NCBI GenBank assembly: GCA_002367375.1
Contig: DFBR01000101.1
Coordinates: 1 to 10,174 of the forward strand
Source: Erythrobacter sp. UBA3075
Lineage (GTDB): Bacteria; Pseudomonadota; Alphaproteobacteria; Sphingomonadales; Sphingomonadaceae
DNA length: 10,174 nt
Direction: 5' to 3'
A program made the translations under genes and the position numbers. The notes below the pieces were generated by a model, which worked only from the letters and a program-made list of their open reading frames with translations, ran no database searches and was not told the DNA's origin. Of this stretch, positions 1-6,602 are shown piece by piece. Positions within the stretch are counted from its first letter, which is position 1, and each line of letters opens with the position of its first letter.

Positions 1-2
1 TC

Positions 3-1397
3 CGATGGTCAGAGGTTCCCGTCACCAGCCCTGTCTGGCAAACGCATGTCGCTGTGCCATCGGCTCCGGGGGAGCTCATTGCAGCCATTGCCAGAGTAGA
101 CGGGCCAACATTGCCAGCCCGATTGGCGTCCGTGGAACTTGAACCGGCGAGCCAATCCGCACCCGTCGCCAGCACCGGGCAAATTCTGGCGGCAATGCTG
201 TGCGGCCTTCTGCTGGCCCCGTTCCTGTTCGACCTTGGCCTGTTCCGCTTTCTTCGCAGCAGCTTTCCGGTCTATCACGCAGCATTCTCCCTGCTGGCGG
301 TGATTCAGACCTTTTCTGTCGCGGGGCTGATGCCGCTTTTCCTCACTGTCTCAAGAGATGCCCAAGTCCTGATCGCAGGCCTGTCCTTCGATTTCCTGGT
401 CGGTGTCAGCGCCTTGTTTGCCGCCAGCTTTATCGAACCGGACAAGCTTGATCCTCGCGGCAGGCGCGTGCTCGTGGGCATTGGGCTTCTCGCAGGCTTT
501 GCCGGCGTCGTCCGGGTGGCATTTGCCGATATCTACCCGGAGCCGATCTTCCATTTCTATTACTTGTGCTACGCGATTTTCATGGTCGGCCTGCTGGTTG
601 GCCTGAGCCACCCACTGCGCTGCGGCAGTCGCGCAACCTATTTCCTTCTCGTATCCTATTCTCCGCTTATCGCTATCGGCTTCATGCGGATATTGTCAGC
701 GCTGACCACTAACTTTCAATTCGTCTTCGAGACCATACACGCCCAGCATCTGGCGCTTGGCTGGCAAGTCGTGGTCAGTGCCTTCGCCGTTGCCGACCGG
801 TTCATGATCATCAAGCAAGAGCGCGACAGAGCGCGCACGGCCGCGCAGCTGCTGGAACGGGCATCGGAACGTGATGCGCTGACCGGGCTCTACAACCGGC
901 GGATCATTCCCGAACGCTTCGACCAATTGCGCACTGCCGGATTTTCAACGCTCGCGGTGATCGATCTGGACCACTTCAAATCGGTCAATGACACCTATGG
1001 CCATAGCAAGGGTGATGAAGTGCTGCGGGTTGTGGCAAAGGCGCTCGAACCCAATCGCGACACGGTCGTTATCCGCATGGGTGGCGAGGAATTTGCCTTG
1101 CTGCTGCGCGGCCGTGGAGCGCTTAAGCGTGCCGAATATCGCCGCAAGGCCGTGACCAAAGCTGTAGCTGGTGCAATGGACTTCGACCGTGAAGTGACGG
1201 CCAGCATGGGTGTGATCAAAGTGCCGGGCAATGACCGCTTCTGCGCCAGTTTTGATGAGCTGTACGAACACGCCGACCGTTTGCTGTATGAAGCCAAGGC
1301 CGCCGGGCGGGATCGCACCCGCAGCGAGCGTCTTACCGCCTTCGTGCCGCGCGGCCGCCCCGATCGGCGCGGCGCGAACCGCAAAGCAGCGGCTTAA
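3..1397 (+). CDS. 7TM-sensor diguanylate cyclase (GGDEF), 5'-truncated by window edge
   Basis: Predicted inner-membrane enzyme making cyclic di-GMP from two GTP. The frame is open to the left edge with no stop. A GTG at 54 is the first start-like codon, but the residues around it look like the end of an extracellular sensor domain, so the true start is probably outside the window. Numbered from that GTG, about seven hydrophobic segments lie at roughly 43-65, 72-95, 106-126, 138-158, 166-185, 194-216 and 233-250, as in 7TMR-DISM receptors. A charged helical linker (about 252-273) leads to a GGDEF domain that opens with DALTGLYNRR (274-283). The active-site loop is GGEEF (343-347, bases 1080-1094), a functional variant. 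The allosteric RxxD inhibitory site, expected five residues before GGEEF, is replaced by NRDT, so product inhibition through that site is not expected. The tail is short and basic. The stop overlaps the stop of the opposing thioesterase gene. The domain call is secure; the ligand is unknown. Confidence 0.9.
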   Translation, partial: RWSEVPVTSPVWQTHVAVPSAPGELIAAIARVDGPTLPARLASVELEPASQSAPVASTGQILAAMLCGLLLAPFLFDLGLFRFLRSSFPVYHAAFSLLAVIQTFSVAGLMPLFLTVSRDAQVLIAGLSFDFLVGVSALFAASFIEPDKLDPRGRRVLVGIGLLAGFAGVVRVAFADIYPEPIFHFYYLCYAIFMVGLLVGLSHPLRCGSRATYFLLVSYSPLIAIGFMRILSALTTNFQFVFETIHAQHLALGWQVVVSAFAVADRFMIIKQERDRARTAAQLLERASERDALTGLYNRRIIPERFDQLRTAGFSTLAVIDLDHFKSVNDTYGHSKGDEVLRVVAKALEPNRDTVVIRMGGEEFALLLRGRGALKRAEYRRKAVTKAVAGAMDFDREVTASMGVIKVPGNDRFCASFDELYEHADRLLYEAKAAGRDRTRSERLTAFVPRGRPDRRGANRKAAA

Positions 1398-1813
1398 CTT
1401 GCGCTATCCCATCCAGCATCGGGCATAAACGGCGCAGCAACTTCACCGGGCACGCGCATCAGCTTACCGGTCGCCTTGTCGAGCATGGCAAATGTGGTCT
1501 TGGCGCGGACCAATTCCTTGCCGCTGGCATCGGCAAAGCTGAAATGGCGATTGAAGCGCGGGCCGCGCGGCGCTTCGCGGATAATCGTTTCGCCCGTCAC
1601 CTGCTCGCCTTGGGTGATATTGCCGCGATAATCGATCTCGTGCCGCAGCACCATCCACACGAATTGGTCGATATGCTCGGGCAGCGCCTGAGCCTTCCAA
1701 TGCGCACCGGCCAGATCTTCCATCCAGCGCAGCCAGACGGCGTTGTTGACGTGGTCGTTCACATCGATGTGTTCGGGCAATGCGGTGAAGGTGAGGGAGA
1801 AGCGGTTGCTCAT
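1394..1813 (-). CDS. Acyl-CoA thioesterase, hotdog fold (YbgC/FadM-like 4HBT family)
   Basis: A 139-residue protein of normal length for a single hotdog-fold thioesterase, an enzyme family that hydrolyses acyl-CoA thioesters in the cytosol. The N-terminal signature HIDVNDHVNN (15-24) followed by WLRWMED matches the family pattern D-x-x-x-H-V-N-N. Asp17 takes the place of the catalytic Asp of 4-hydroxybenzoyl-CoA thioesterase and YbgC. HEIDYRGNI and the later RAKTTFAMLD strand also fit the fold. I chose the ATG at 1813-1811 because it overlaps the TGA of the upstream oligopeptidase gene as ATGA and has a GGAGTGGAGGG purine stretch immediately before it. An alternative start 21 bases further upstream would add seven residues (MADGSGG) with no better support. 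Translation is probably coupled to the peptidase gene. The natural acyl substrate cannot be read from the sequence, so no gene symbol is given. Confidence 0.85.
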   Translation of the reverse strand: MSNRFSLTFTALPEHIDVNDHVNNAVWLRWMEDLAGAHWKAQALPEHIDQFVWMVLRHEIDYRGNITQGEQVTGETIIREAPRGPRFNRHFSFADASGKELVRAKTTFAMLDKATGKLMRVPGEVAAPFMPDAGWDSAS

Positions 1814-3870
1814 CCCTCCACTCCCATCTGCCACAGGATGAAAGCGACTTCCTCGGCCGTCTCACGCAAGCCTTCGAACCGTCCAGACTTCCCGCCATGC
1901 CCAGCGCCCATGTTGGTTTTAAGCAGCAGAATGTTCTCGTCCGTCTTCACCTCGCGCAATTTGGCGACCCATTTGGCGGGCTCCCAATAGGTGACACGCG
2001 GATCGTTGAGGCCGGCGGTCACGAGCATCGGCGGATAATCCTGCGCCGCCACCTGATCGTAAGGCGAATAGCTGCGGATCAAGGTGAAGGCGTCTGCATC
2101 CTCAATCGGATTGCCCCATTCCTGCCATTCGCCCGGCGTGAGCGGCAAAGTCTCATCCAGCATAGTCGCCAGCACATCGACAAAGGGAACATGCGCCACG
2201 ATCGCGCCGAACAATTCGGGTGCCTGATTGATCACCGCGCCCATCAGTTCGCCGCCTGCCGAGCCGCCGCTGGCCGAAATGCGGCCCTCGCTGGTCAGCC
2301 CGCGCTCCACCAGAGCGCGCCCGACATCGACGAAATCATTGAACGTGTTGGTGCGCGCAGTGGTCTTGCCTTGCAGATACCAATTCCGCCCCAGATCATC
2401 GCCGCCGCGAATATGCGCGATGGCATAGGCGACACCGCGATCGACAAGGCTCAACCGCGTGGTCGAAAAACCCGGCGGGACAGCATAGCCATAGGCGCCA
2501 TAAGCGTAGAGATGCAGCGGCCCGCCCGTTTCCCGGTCTTTGCGATACATAATGCTCACCGGCACCATCACCCCGTCACGTGCTTTCACCTCCACCCGCT
2601 CCACAGTGTAGAGTGAGGGGTCGAAGCCGCTCGGTATTTCCTGCACTTTGAGCGTTTCCAGCTCGCGGCTGGCGACATGGTAATCATACACCGTGTCGGG
2701 CGTGACCGGGCTTTGGTAATGCATCCGCAGTCTGTCCATCGCCCATTCGGGATTGTTGCCCAGCCCAGCCGAATAGGCGGCCTGCGGGAAATCAATCGTC
2801 TCCACCCGCGCCGGATCGTCATAATAGCGTATCTGCACCTGATCGAGGCCCGCCAAGCGGCCTTCGGTGACGTAGAAATCCGCAAACAGGTCAAAATCGG
2901 TGAGATAAAACGCGTCCGATCCGGCAATCAGCGTGGTCCACTCGGCGGGACTGGACATCGGCGCGGTGGCGAGGCGGAAATTTACGTGATTGTCATTGGT
3001 CAGGACGAACAGCGTATCGTCCTTCACATCGACATCATATTCCACGCCCGTTTCACGGCCGCGCACCAGCAGCGGCTCAGCCAGCGGATCGGATGCGGGC
3101 AGCAGCCGCACTTCGCTCGTTTCATTGTCGCCCGCCGCGATAATCAGCCATTCGCGGTTGGAGGACAGGCCGGGGGAGGCGGTGAAGCCCAATTGCTCCT
3201 CATGATAGATCTGCTGATCGTCGCCATCATCGCCAACCCGGTGCGCAAAGATGCGGTCCACGCGCCACTGTTCGTTCGCGCGGCCATAGACGATCATCGT
3301 GTCGCCAGCGGTCCAGATCAGGCCCGAATTGACGTTTTCGATGCGGTCAGTAAGCAGCTCGCCGCTCTCAAGATCCTTGATGAAGCCGGTGTAATACTCG
3401 CCGCCGGTCGTATCGGTGGAATAGGCGAGGAAGCGCCCATTTTCGCTAATCGACAGCGCGCCAAGGCTGAAATATTCGAGACCTTCCGCCAAAGCCGGAC
3501 CATCGAGGATCAGCTCGCGTGCTTCGGTCCCCACTGGGCGGCGGTAGAATTTGCTATATTGGCCGCCTTCTTCGAATTCTGACCAATATTCGTAATCGCC
3601 ATCCTTCTGCGGAACGGTTGCATCGTCTTCCTTGATGCGGCCACGCATTTCGGTGAACAACTCTTCCACCAGCGGTTTCTGGTCAGCCATCTGCGCTTCG
3701 AAATATGCGTTCTCGGCGCGCAAATAGCCAAGCACATCCTCGTCATCCACATTCGGATAATTGCCATCGCGCAGCCAGTGATATGGATCGGCGATGGTCT
3801 GGCCGTGGAAAGTGTAGCTGTGCTCGCGCTTCTCGGCGCGGGGCGGCGTCAGGCTCTTATCATATGGCAA
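1810..3870 (-). CDS. ptrB: Oligopeptidase B (S9A prolyl oligopeptidase family)
   Basis: Cytosolic serine peptidase of 686 residues, the normal length. The family cleaves short peptides after Arg or Lys. No signal peptide is seen. The N-terminal part (HGQTIADPYHWLRD, about 22-35) starts the seven-bladed propeller region that gates the active site, and the alpha/beta-hydrolase domain fills the C-terminal third. The catalytic triad is visible as Ser537 in GGSAGG, Asp623 in AGLNDPRV and His658 in GAGHGG, with spacing matching the enterobacterial enzymes. The S1-site motif reads GEWQEWGNP: Glu581 is kept, but the second acidic residue of the usual GEFEEWGNP is Gln583. The start is a TTG at 3870-3868. 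No ATG or GTG lies in frame between it and the stop at 3972-3970, and a weak AGGA sits about 13 bases upstream, so the exact start is less certain than the gene. It probably forms a transcription unit with the downstream thioesterase gene and is divergent from the aminopeptidase gene. Confidence 0.93.
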   Translation of the reverse strand: MPYDKSLTPPRAEKREHSYTFHGQTIADPYHWLRDGNYPNVDDEDVLGYLRAENAYFEAQMADQKPLVEELFTEMRGRIKEDDATVPQKDGDYEYWSEFEEGGQYSKFYRRPVGTEARELILDGPALAEGLEYFSLGALSISENGRFLAYSTDTTGGEYYTGFIKDLESGELLTDRIENVNSGLIWTAGDTMIVYGRANEQWRVDRIFAHRVGDDGDDQQIYHEEQLGFTASPGLSSNREWLIIAAGDNETSEVRLLPASDPLAEPLLVRGRETGVEYDVDVKDDTLFVLTNDNHVNFRLATAPMSSPAEWTTLIAGSDAFYLTDFDLFADFYVTEGRLAGLDQVQIRYYDDPARVETIDFPQAAYSAGLGNNPEWAMDRLRMHYQSPVTPDTVYDYHVASRELETLKVQEIPSGFDPSLYTVERVEVKARDGVMVPVSIMYRKDRETGGPLHLYAYGAYGYAVPPGFSTTRLSLVDRGVAYAIAHIRGGDDLGRNWYLQGKTTARTNTFNDFVDVGRALVERGLTSEGRISASGGSAGGELMGAVINQAPELFGAIVAHVPFVDVLATMLDETLPLTPGEWQEWGNPIEDADAFTLIRSYSPYDQVAAQDYPPMLVTAGLNDPRVTYWEPAKWVAKLREVKTDENILLLKTNMGAGHGGKSGRFEGLRETAEEVAFILWQMGVEG

Positions 3871-3991
3871 GGGGGCGTTCTCGTCCTGCTGGAGATCAAT
3901 CTTGCCGCGCGCGGCTGGAAAGCCGGACGGCGAAGGTCTATGTGGGCTGCGTAGAGAGAAATTACAGCGCTAGAAACCGGAAAAAACCGCC
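3871..3991. promoter_or_regulatory. Divergent intergenic region between oligopeptidase B and aminopeptidase P genes
   Basis: This 121-bp gap must hold promoters for both divergent genes if they are transcribed from here. I see no convincing -35/-10 pair on either strand. It contains a perfect 12-bp palindrome GCCGCGCGCGGC (3904-3915) and, overlapping it, a small hairpin CGGCT-GGAA-AGCCG (3912-3925) with a GNRA-type loop. A GGAAAAAA stretch (3979-3986) is the nearest purine-rich element to the aminopeptidase ATG at 3992. The location is certain; specific promoter elements are not identified. Confidence 0.4.
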
Positions 3992-5797
3992 ATGTTGATG
4001 CAAACCCACGAAGCCCGCCTGTCCGACTTGCGCGAGGAACTCGCCCGCCGCGACCTGCAAGGCTTCGTGGTGCCGATCAGCGATGAGCATCTGTCCGAAT
4101 ATGTCGGCGCCTACGCCCAGCGCCTTGCATGGCTGACAGGCTTTGGCGGCTCTGCCGGAGCCGCAGTGGTGCTGAAGGATCATGCCGCCATGTTCGTCGA
4201 TGGTCGCTACACCATTCAGGTGCGCGATCAGGTCGACGGCAAATTGTACGATTACAAATCCGTCCCGCAGGATAATATGGGCGACTGGATCGCCGACAAT
4301 GCTGCGCAAGGGGCACGCATCGGTTTCGACCCGTGGCTGCACACGCGCGGCTGGGCGAAAGCCATGGCCAAGCGGCTGGAAAAGGCTGGCGCGGAATTGG
4401 TCGCGGTGGAGAGCAATCCAATCGATGCGGTGTGGTCCGACCAGCCCGAACCTTCGCCTGCGCCCGCCTTCGTGCAGGATGAAGCGCATACGGGCCGTTC
4501 CAGCGCGGCAAAGCGCGGCGATATTGCCAGCTGGCTGAACGATGAAGGGCTGGACGCGGTTGTGATCAGTGCTTTGGATTCTGTTGCGTGGACGCTCAAC
4601 ATCCGTGGCAGCGATGTCGATCACACGCCGGTCGCCCTGTCCTATCTGATGGTGCAGGCAGACGGCACAGCAGACTGGTTCATTGCGCCCGAAAAGGTAT
4701 CCGACGAAGTACGCTTTGCTCTGGGCAATGCCGTGCGCATTCGCACACGTGACGAGTTTGCCGGTGCTTTCGCCGAACTGGCGGGCAAGCGGGTTGCCGC
4801 CGACCCTGAACGCTCGGTCTACGCCATCTTTGAACGGCTGGACGCAGTGGGGGCAGATGTGGCGCTCGAAACCGACCCCGCCGTATTGCCCAAGGCGATC
4901 AAGACCTCCGCCGAACAGCAGGGCCACCGCGATGCGCAGGCGCGTGACGGGGCAGCGGTCAGCCGCTTCCTCAACTGGCTCGAAGGTGAAGGGCCCAAGG
5001 GCACGGTCGACGAACTGTCCGCCGCCGCGAAGTTGCAGGCATTCCGCGCAGGCAATTCCGAGCTGGTCGATCTCAGCTTCGATACGATTTCAGGCGCAGG
5101 CTCCAACGGCGCGCTGTGCCATTACCGGGTGAGCGAGGAAACCTGCCTGCCGCTCGAACCCAACAGCGTCTATCTGGTCGATTCAGGGGGCCAGTACAAA
5201 GACGGCACGACCGACATTACCCGCACCGTGTGGATCGGCCCCGATGCTCCGCCAGCCGACATCAAGGACCGCTACACCCGCGTTTTGCAGGGCCATATCG
5301 CACTCGACATGGCAATTTTCCCCACCGGCACACCGGGCAGCGCGCTCGATGTGCTGGCGCGGCAATTCCTGTGGCAGGCTGGCGTCGATTATCCGCATGG
5401 CACCGGCCACGGAGTCGGCAGCTTCCTCGGTGTGCATGAAGGCCCGCAGCGCATTGCCAAGGGCCGCGGCGGACAGGCCGGGACCGATCAGTCGCTTGAA
5501 GCAGGCATGATCCTTTCCAACGAGCCGGGCTATTACAAAGCAGGCGAATACGGCATTCGGATCGAGAATCTGGTGCTGGTGGAAGAGCGCCAGATTGACG
5601 GCATGGAAGGCGAATGGTTCGGCTTTGAAACGCTCACGCTGGTGCCGATAGATCGCACGCTGGTAAACCGCGAGATGCTGAGCGAGGCCGAGATTGCATG
5701 GTGGAATGACTACCACACCAAAGTGCGCGACGTGCTGGCTCCGCAATTGGACGGCGATGCGCTGGCGTGGCTCGAAAAGAGCTGCCAGCCGCTTTGA
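3992..5797 (+). CDS. Xaa-Pro aminopeptidase (aminopeptidase P, M24B, three-domain type)
   Basis: Cytosolic metallopeptidase removing an N-terminal residue that precedes proline; enzymes of this class generally use a dinuclear Mn(II) centre. At 601 residues it has the long three-domain architecture of human XPNPEP1, not the roughly 440-residue two-domain form of E. coli PepP, so that symbol is withheld. Residues 1 to about 300 form two creatinase-like N-terminal domains, and the pita-bread catalytic domain follows. All five metal ligands can be placed: Asp397 and Asp408 (VDSGGQYKDGTTD, 11 apart), His473 in HGTGHGVGSF (469-478), Glu511 in SNEPGYY and Glu525 in IRIENL. The substrate-binding His469 and the later VHEGP are also present. 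The ATG at 3992 is chosen as the first in frame; a second ATG at 3998 would shorten it by two residues. It is divergent from oligopeptidase B, with which it would cooperate in degrading peptides. Confidence 0.94.
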   Translation: MLMQTHEARLSDLREELARRDLQGFVVPISDEHLSEYVGAYAQRLAWLTGFGGSAGAAVVLKDHAAMFVDGRYTIQVRDQVDGKLYDYKSVPQDNMGDWIADNAAQGARIGFDPWLHTRGWAKAMAKRLEKAGAELVAVESNPIDAVWSDQPEPSPAPAFVQDEAHTGRSSAAKRGDIASWLNDEGLDAVVISALDSVAWTLNIRGSDVDHTPVALSYLMVQADGTADWFIAPEKVSDEVRFALGNAVRIRTRDEFAGAFAELAGKRVAADPERSVYAIFERLDAVGADVALETDPAVLPKAIKTSAEQQGHRDAQARDGAAVSRFLNWLEGEGPKGTVDELSAAAKLQAFRAGNSELVDLSFDTISGAGSNGALCHYRVSEETCLPLEPNSVYLVDSGGQYKDGTTDITRTVWIGPDAPPADIKDRYTRVLQGHIALDMAIFPTGTPGSALDVLARQFLWQAGVDYPHGTGHGVGSFLGVHEGPQRIAKGRGGQAGTDQSLEAGMILSNEPGYYKAGEYGIRIENLVLVEERQIDGMEGEWFGFETLTLVPIDRTLVNREMLSEAEIAWWNDYHTKVRDVLAPQLDGDALAWLEKSCQPL

Positions 5798-5805
5798 GGC
5801 TCTTT
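5776..5805 (+). terminator. Possible hairpin terminator overlapping the aminopeptidase stop codon
   Basis: AAAGAGC (5776-5782) can pair perfectly with GCTCTTT (5799-5805), a 7-bp stem that straddles the TGA stop at 5795-5797 with a 16-base loop. The Ts lie in the stem and are followed by AAGACC, so there is no true U-tract. This makes it a weak candidate for intrinsic termination. Confidence 0.25.
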
Positions 5806-5826
5806 AAGACCCGTTTGGACGCTTTT

Positions 5827-5848
5827 GTGAACCGCACGTAAACCGCGC
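5827..5848 (+). repeat. Tandem 11-bp direct repeat, candidate response-regulator box
   Basis: GTGAACCGCAC (5827-5837) is followed immediately by GTAAACCGCGC (5838-5848), identical at 9 of 11 positions. A partial copy, GTGAACG, starts at 5860, exactly two further 11-bp steps on. PhoB/OmpR-family regulators typically bind adjacent direct repeats spaced 10-11 bp, and the operon downstream encodes such a regulator. That it binds here is inference. Confidence 0.5.
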
Positions 5849-5878
5849 ATGGCGGGGAGGTGAACGCTTGCCCGGCTG

Positions 5879-5898
5879 TGCGACAAATTGCGACAATT
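5879..5898 (+). repeat. Tandem 10-bp direct repeat
   Basis: TGCGACAAAT (5879-5888) and TGCGACAATT (5889-5898) abut and differ at one position. TGCGACA recurs at 5921-5927, 32 bp after the second copy (about three helical turns). The second copy overlaps the -35-like TTGACC at 5897-5902. It may be an operator, or part of the promoter if the weak GACAAT -10 inside it is real. Confidence 0.45.
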
Positions 5899-5955
5899 GA
5901 CCGCTAATCGGGCAAAGTCCTGCGACACTGGCTCCCTAGAACAGTCATCAAGAGT

Positions 5956-6003
5956 GGCGGGGTGCCGGGTCTCCTCCCTCCCCCTTCTAACCGGTGCCCC
6001 GTT
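5956..6003 (+). promoter_or_regulatory. 5'-leader hairpin with CU-rich anti-Shine-Dalgarno-like loop
   Basis: In RNA, GGGGUGCCGG (5959-5968) pairs with CCGGUGCCCC (5991-6000) through eight Watson-Crick and two central G-U pairs. C5958-G6001 and two outer G-U pairs can extend it. The 22-base loop (5969-5990) is almost all pyrimidine and contains CTCCTCCC (5971-5978). It lies about 22 bases before the ribosome-binding site of the EF-hand gene. TCTCC in the loop (5970-5974) is exactly complementary to that site, GGAGA (6026-6030). No U-tract follows, so it does not look like a simple terminator. Function is unknown: a regulatory leader or the body of a small RNA are the leading ideas. Confidence 0.5.
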
Positions 6004-6035
6004 GCTCTACGTTTTAATCCAGAATGGAGAGTTCG

Positions 6036-6602
6036 ATGAAAAAGTCCCTTATGATCGCGCTGGCCGCAACCGGCCTCACCCTTGGCGGCGCAGCTATTGC
6101 GCAAGACCAGATGCGTGGCGGCGGCGATATGACCCGCGCCGATGTCGAAACCCGCACGGCAGAACGCTTCGCCCGCATGGATGTGAACGGCGATGGTCTG
6201 CTCAACCCAGCCGACCGTGAAGCCCGCGCGCTGGAACGCTTCAACGCAGCCGATACCAACAATGATGGCGCGCTAACCTTCGAGGAATCGCAGGCCGCAC
6301 GTGAAGCACATCGTGAAACACGCCAGGCACGCCGTGCCGAACGCGGCGAGCAGGCAGGCGAACGCCGCGGTCGCCGTGGAAACCGTATGGGCCGCCGTGG
6401 TGGCCGCATGGGTGGCGGTGAGCGTGGTCAGATGATGCAACAGGCCGACGCCGACGGTGATGGCTCGATCAGCCAAGCTGAATTCACGACCTCTGCTCTT
6501 GCCCGCTTTGACGCCGCCGATGCCAACAGCGATGGCACGCTGACAGCTGAAGAACGCCGCGCCCAACGAGGCGAGCGTCGCGGTGGACGCGGCCGCCAGT
6601 AA
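6036..6602 (+). CDS. Secreted/periplasmic four-EF-hand calcium-binding protein with Arg/Gly-rich linker
   Basis: A 188-residue protein. Residues 1-22 (MKKSLMIALAATG... ending AIA before Gln23) are a classic Sec signal peptide, so the mature protein should be periplasmic or secreted. Four canonical 12-residue EF-hand loops are visible: 49-60 (DVNGDGLLNPAD), 73-84 (DTNNDGALTFEE), 138-149 (DADGDGSISQAE) and 162-173 (DANSDGTLTAEE). All have acidic or Asn ligands at positions 1, 3 and 5, Gly at 6, and Glu at 12 (Asp in the first). The two pairs are separated by a strongly basic Arg/Gly-rich stretch (about 96-131), and the C-terminus (174-188) is also Arg/Gly-rich. I chose the ATG at 6036 because GGAGA lies five bases upstream and the signal peptide then starts with MKKS; the ATG at 6024 overlaps that site. 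The stop TAA shares its last base with the ATG of the response regulator gene, which points to a job in the same signalling system. Confidence 0.9.
   Translation: MKKSLMIALAATGLTLGGAAIAQDQMRGGGDMTRADVETRTAERFARMDVNGDGLLNPADREARALERFNAADTNNDGALTFEESQAAREAHRETRQARRAERGEQAGERRGRRGNRMGRRGGRMGGGERGQMMQQADADGDGSISQAEFTTSALARFDAADANSDGTLTAEERRAQRGERRGGRGRQ

Larger units (their letters stand above)
5798..6035 (+). promoter_or_regulatory. Regulatory and leader region of the EF-hand/response regulator/kinase operon
   Basis: About 240 bp without a gene, upstream of the three-gene signalling operon. In order it holds a tandem 11-bp repeat (5827-5848) with a phased partial third copy at 5860, a tandem 10-bp repeat (5879-5898) with a partial copy at 5921, a long hairpin (5956-6003), and the ribosome-binding site GGAGA (6026-6030). 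A possible but weak sigma-70-type promoter is TTGCCC (5868-5873), 18 bases, then GACAAT (5892-5897), which would place the transcript start near 5904 and leave a leader of about 130 nt. A better -35-like TTGACC occurs at 5897-5902 but has no matching -10. The repeats and hairpin are seen in the sequence; promoter placement is inference. Confidence 0.55.

Noticed and set aside
2677-3582. Long open frame (301 codons) on the + strand opposite oligopeptidase B
   Set aside because: It is antisense to a well-supported full-length peptidase; its translation has no recognisable motif and is typical of GC-rich antisense frames.
3904-3915. 12-bp palindrome GCCGCGCGCGGC as an operator
   Set aside because: Alternating GC runs of this kind arise easily in GC-rich DNA; without conservation data it is only noted in the divergent-region entry.
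3962-4927. Long open frame (321 codons) on the - strand opposite aminopeptidase P
   Set aside because: It mirrors the codon structure of the real gene, has no recognisable domain, and would overlap the peptidase completely.
6024-6035. ATG at 6024 as start of the EF-hand protein
   Set aside because: This ATG overlaps the GGAGA ribosome-binding site that serves ATG 6036, and the signal peptide is better formed from MKKS.
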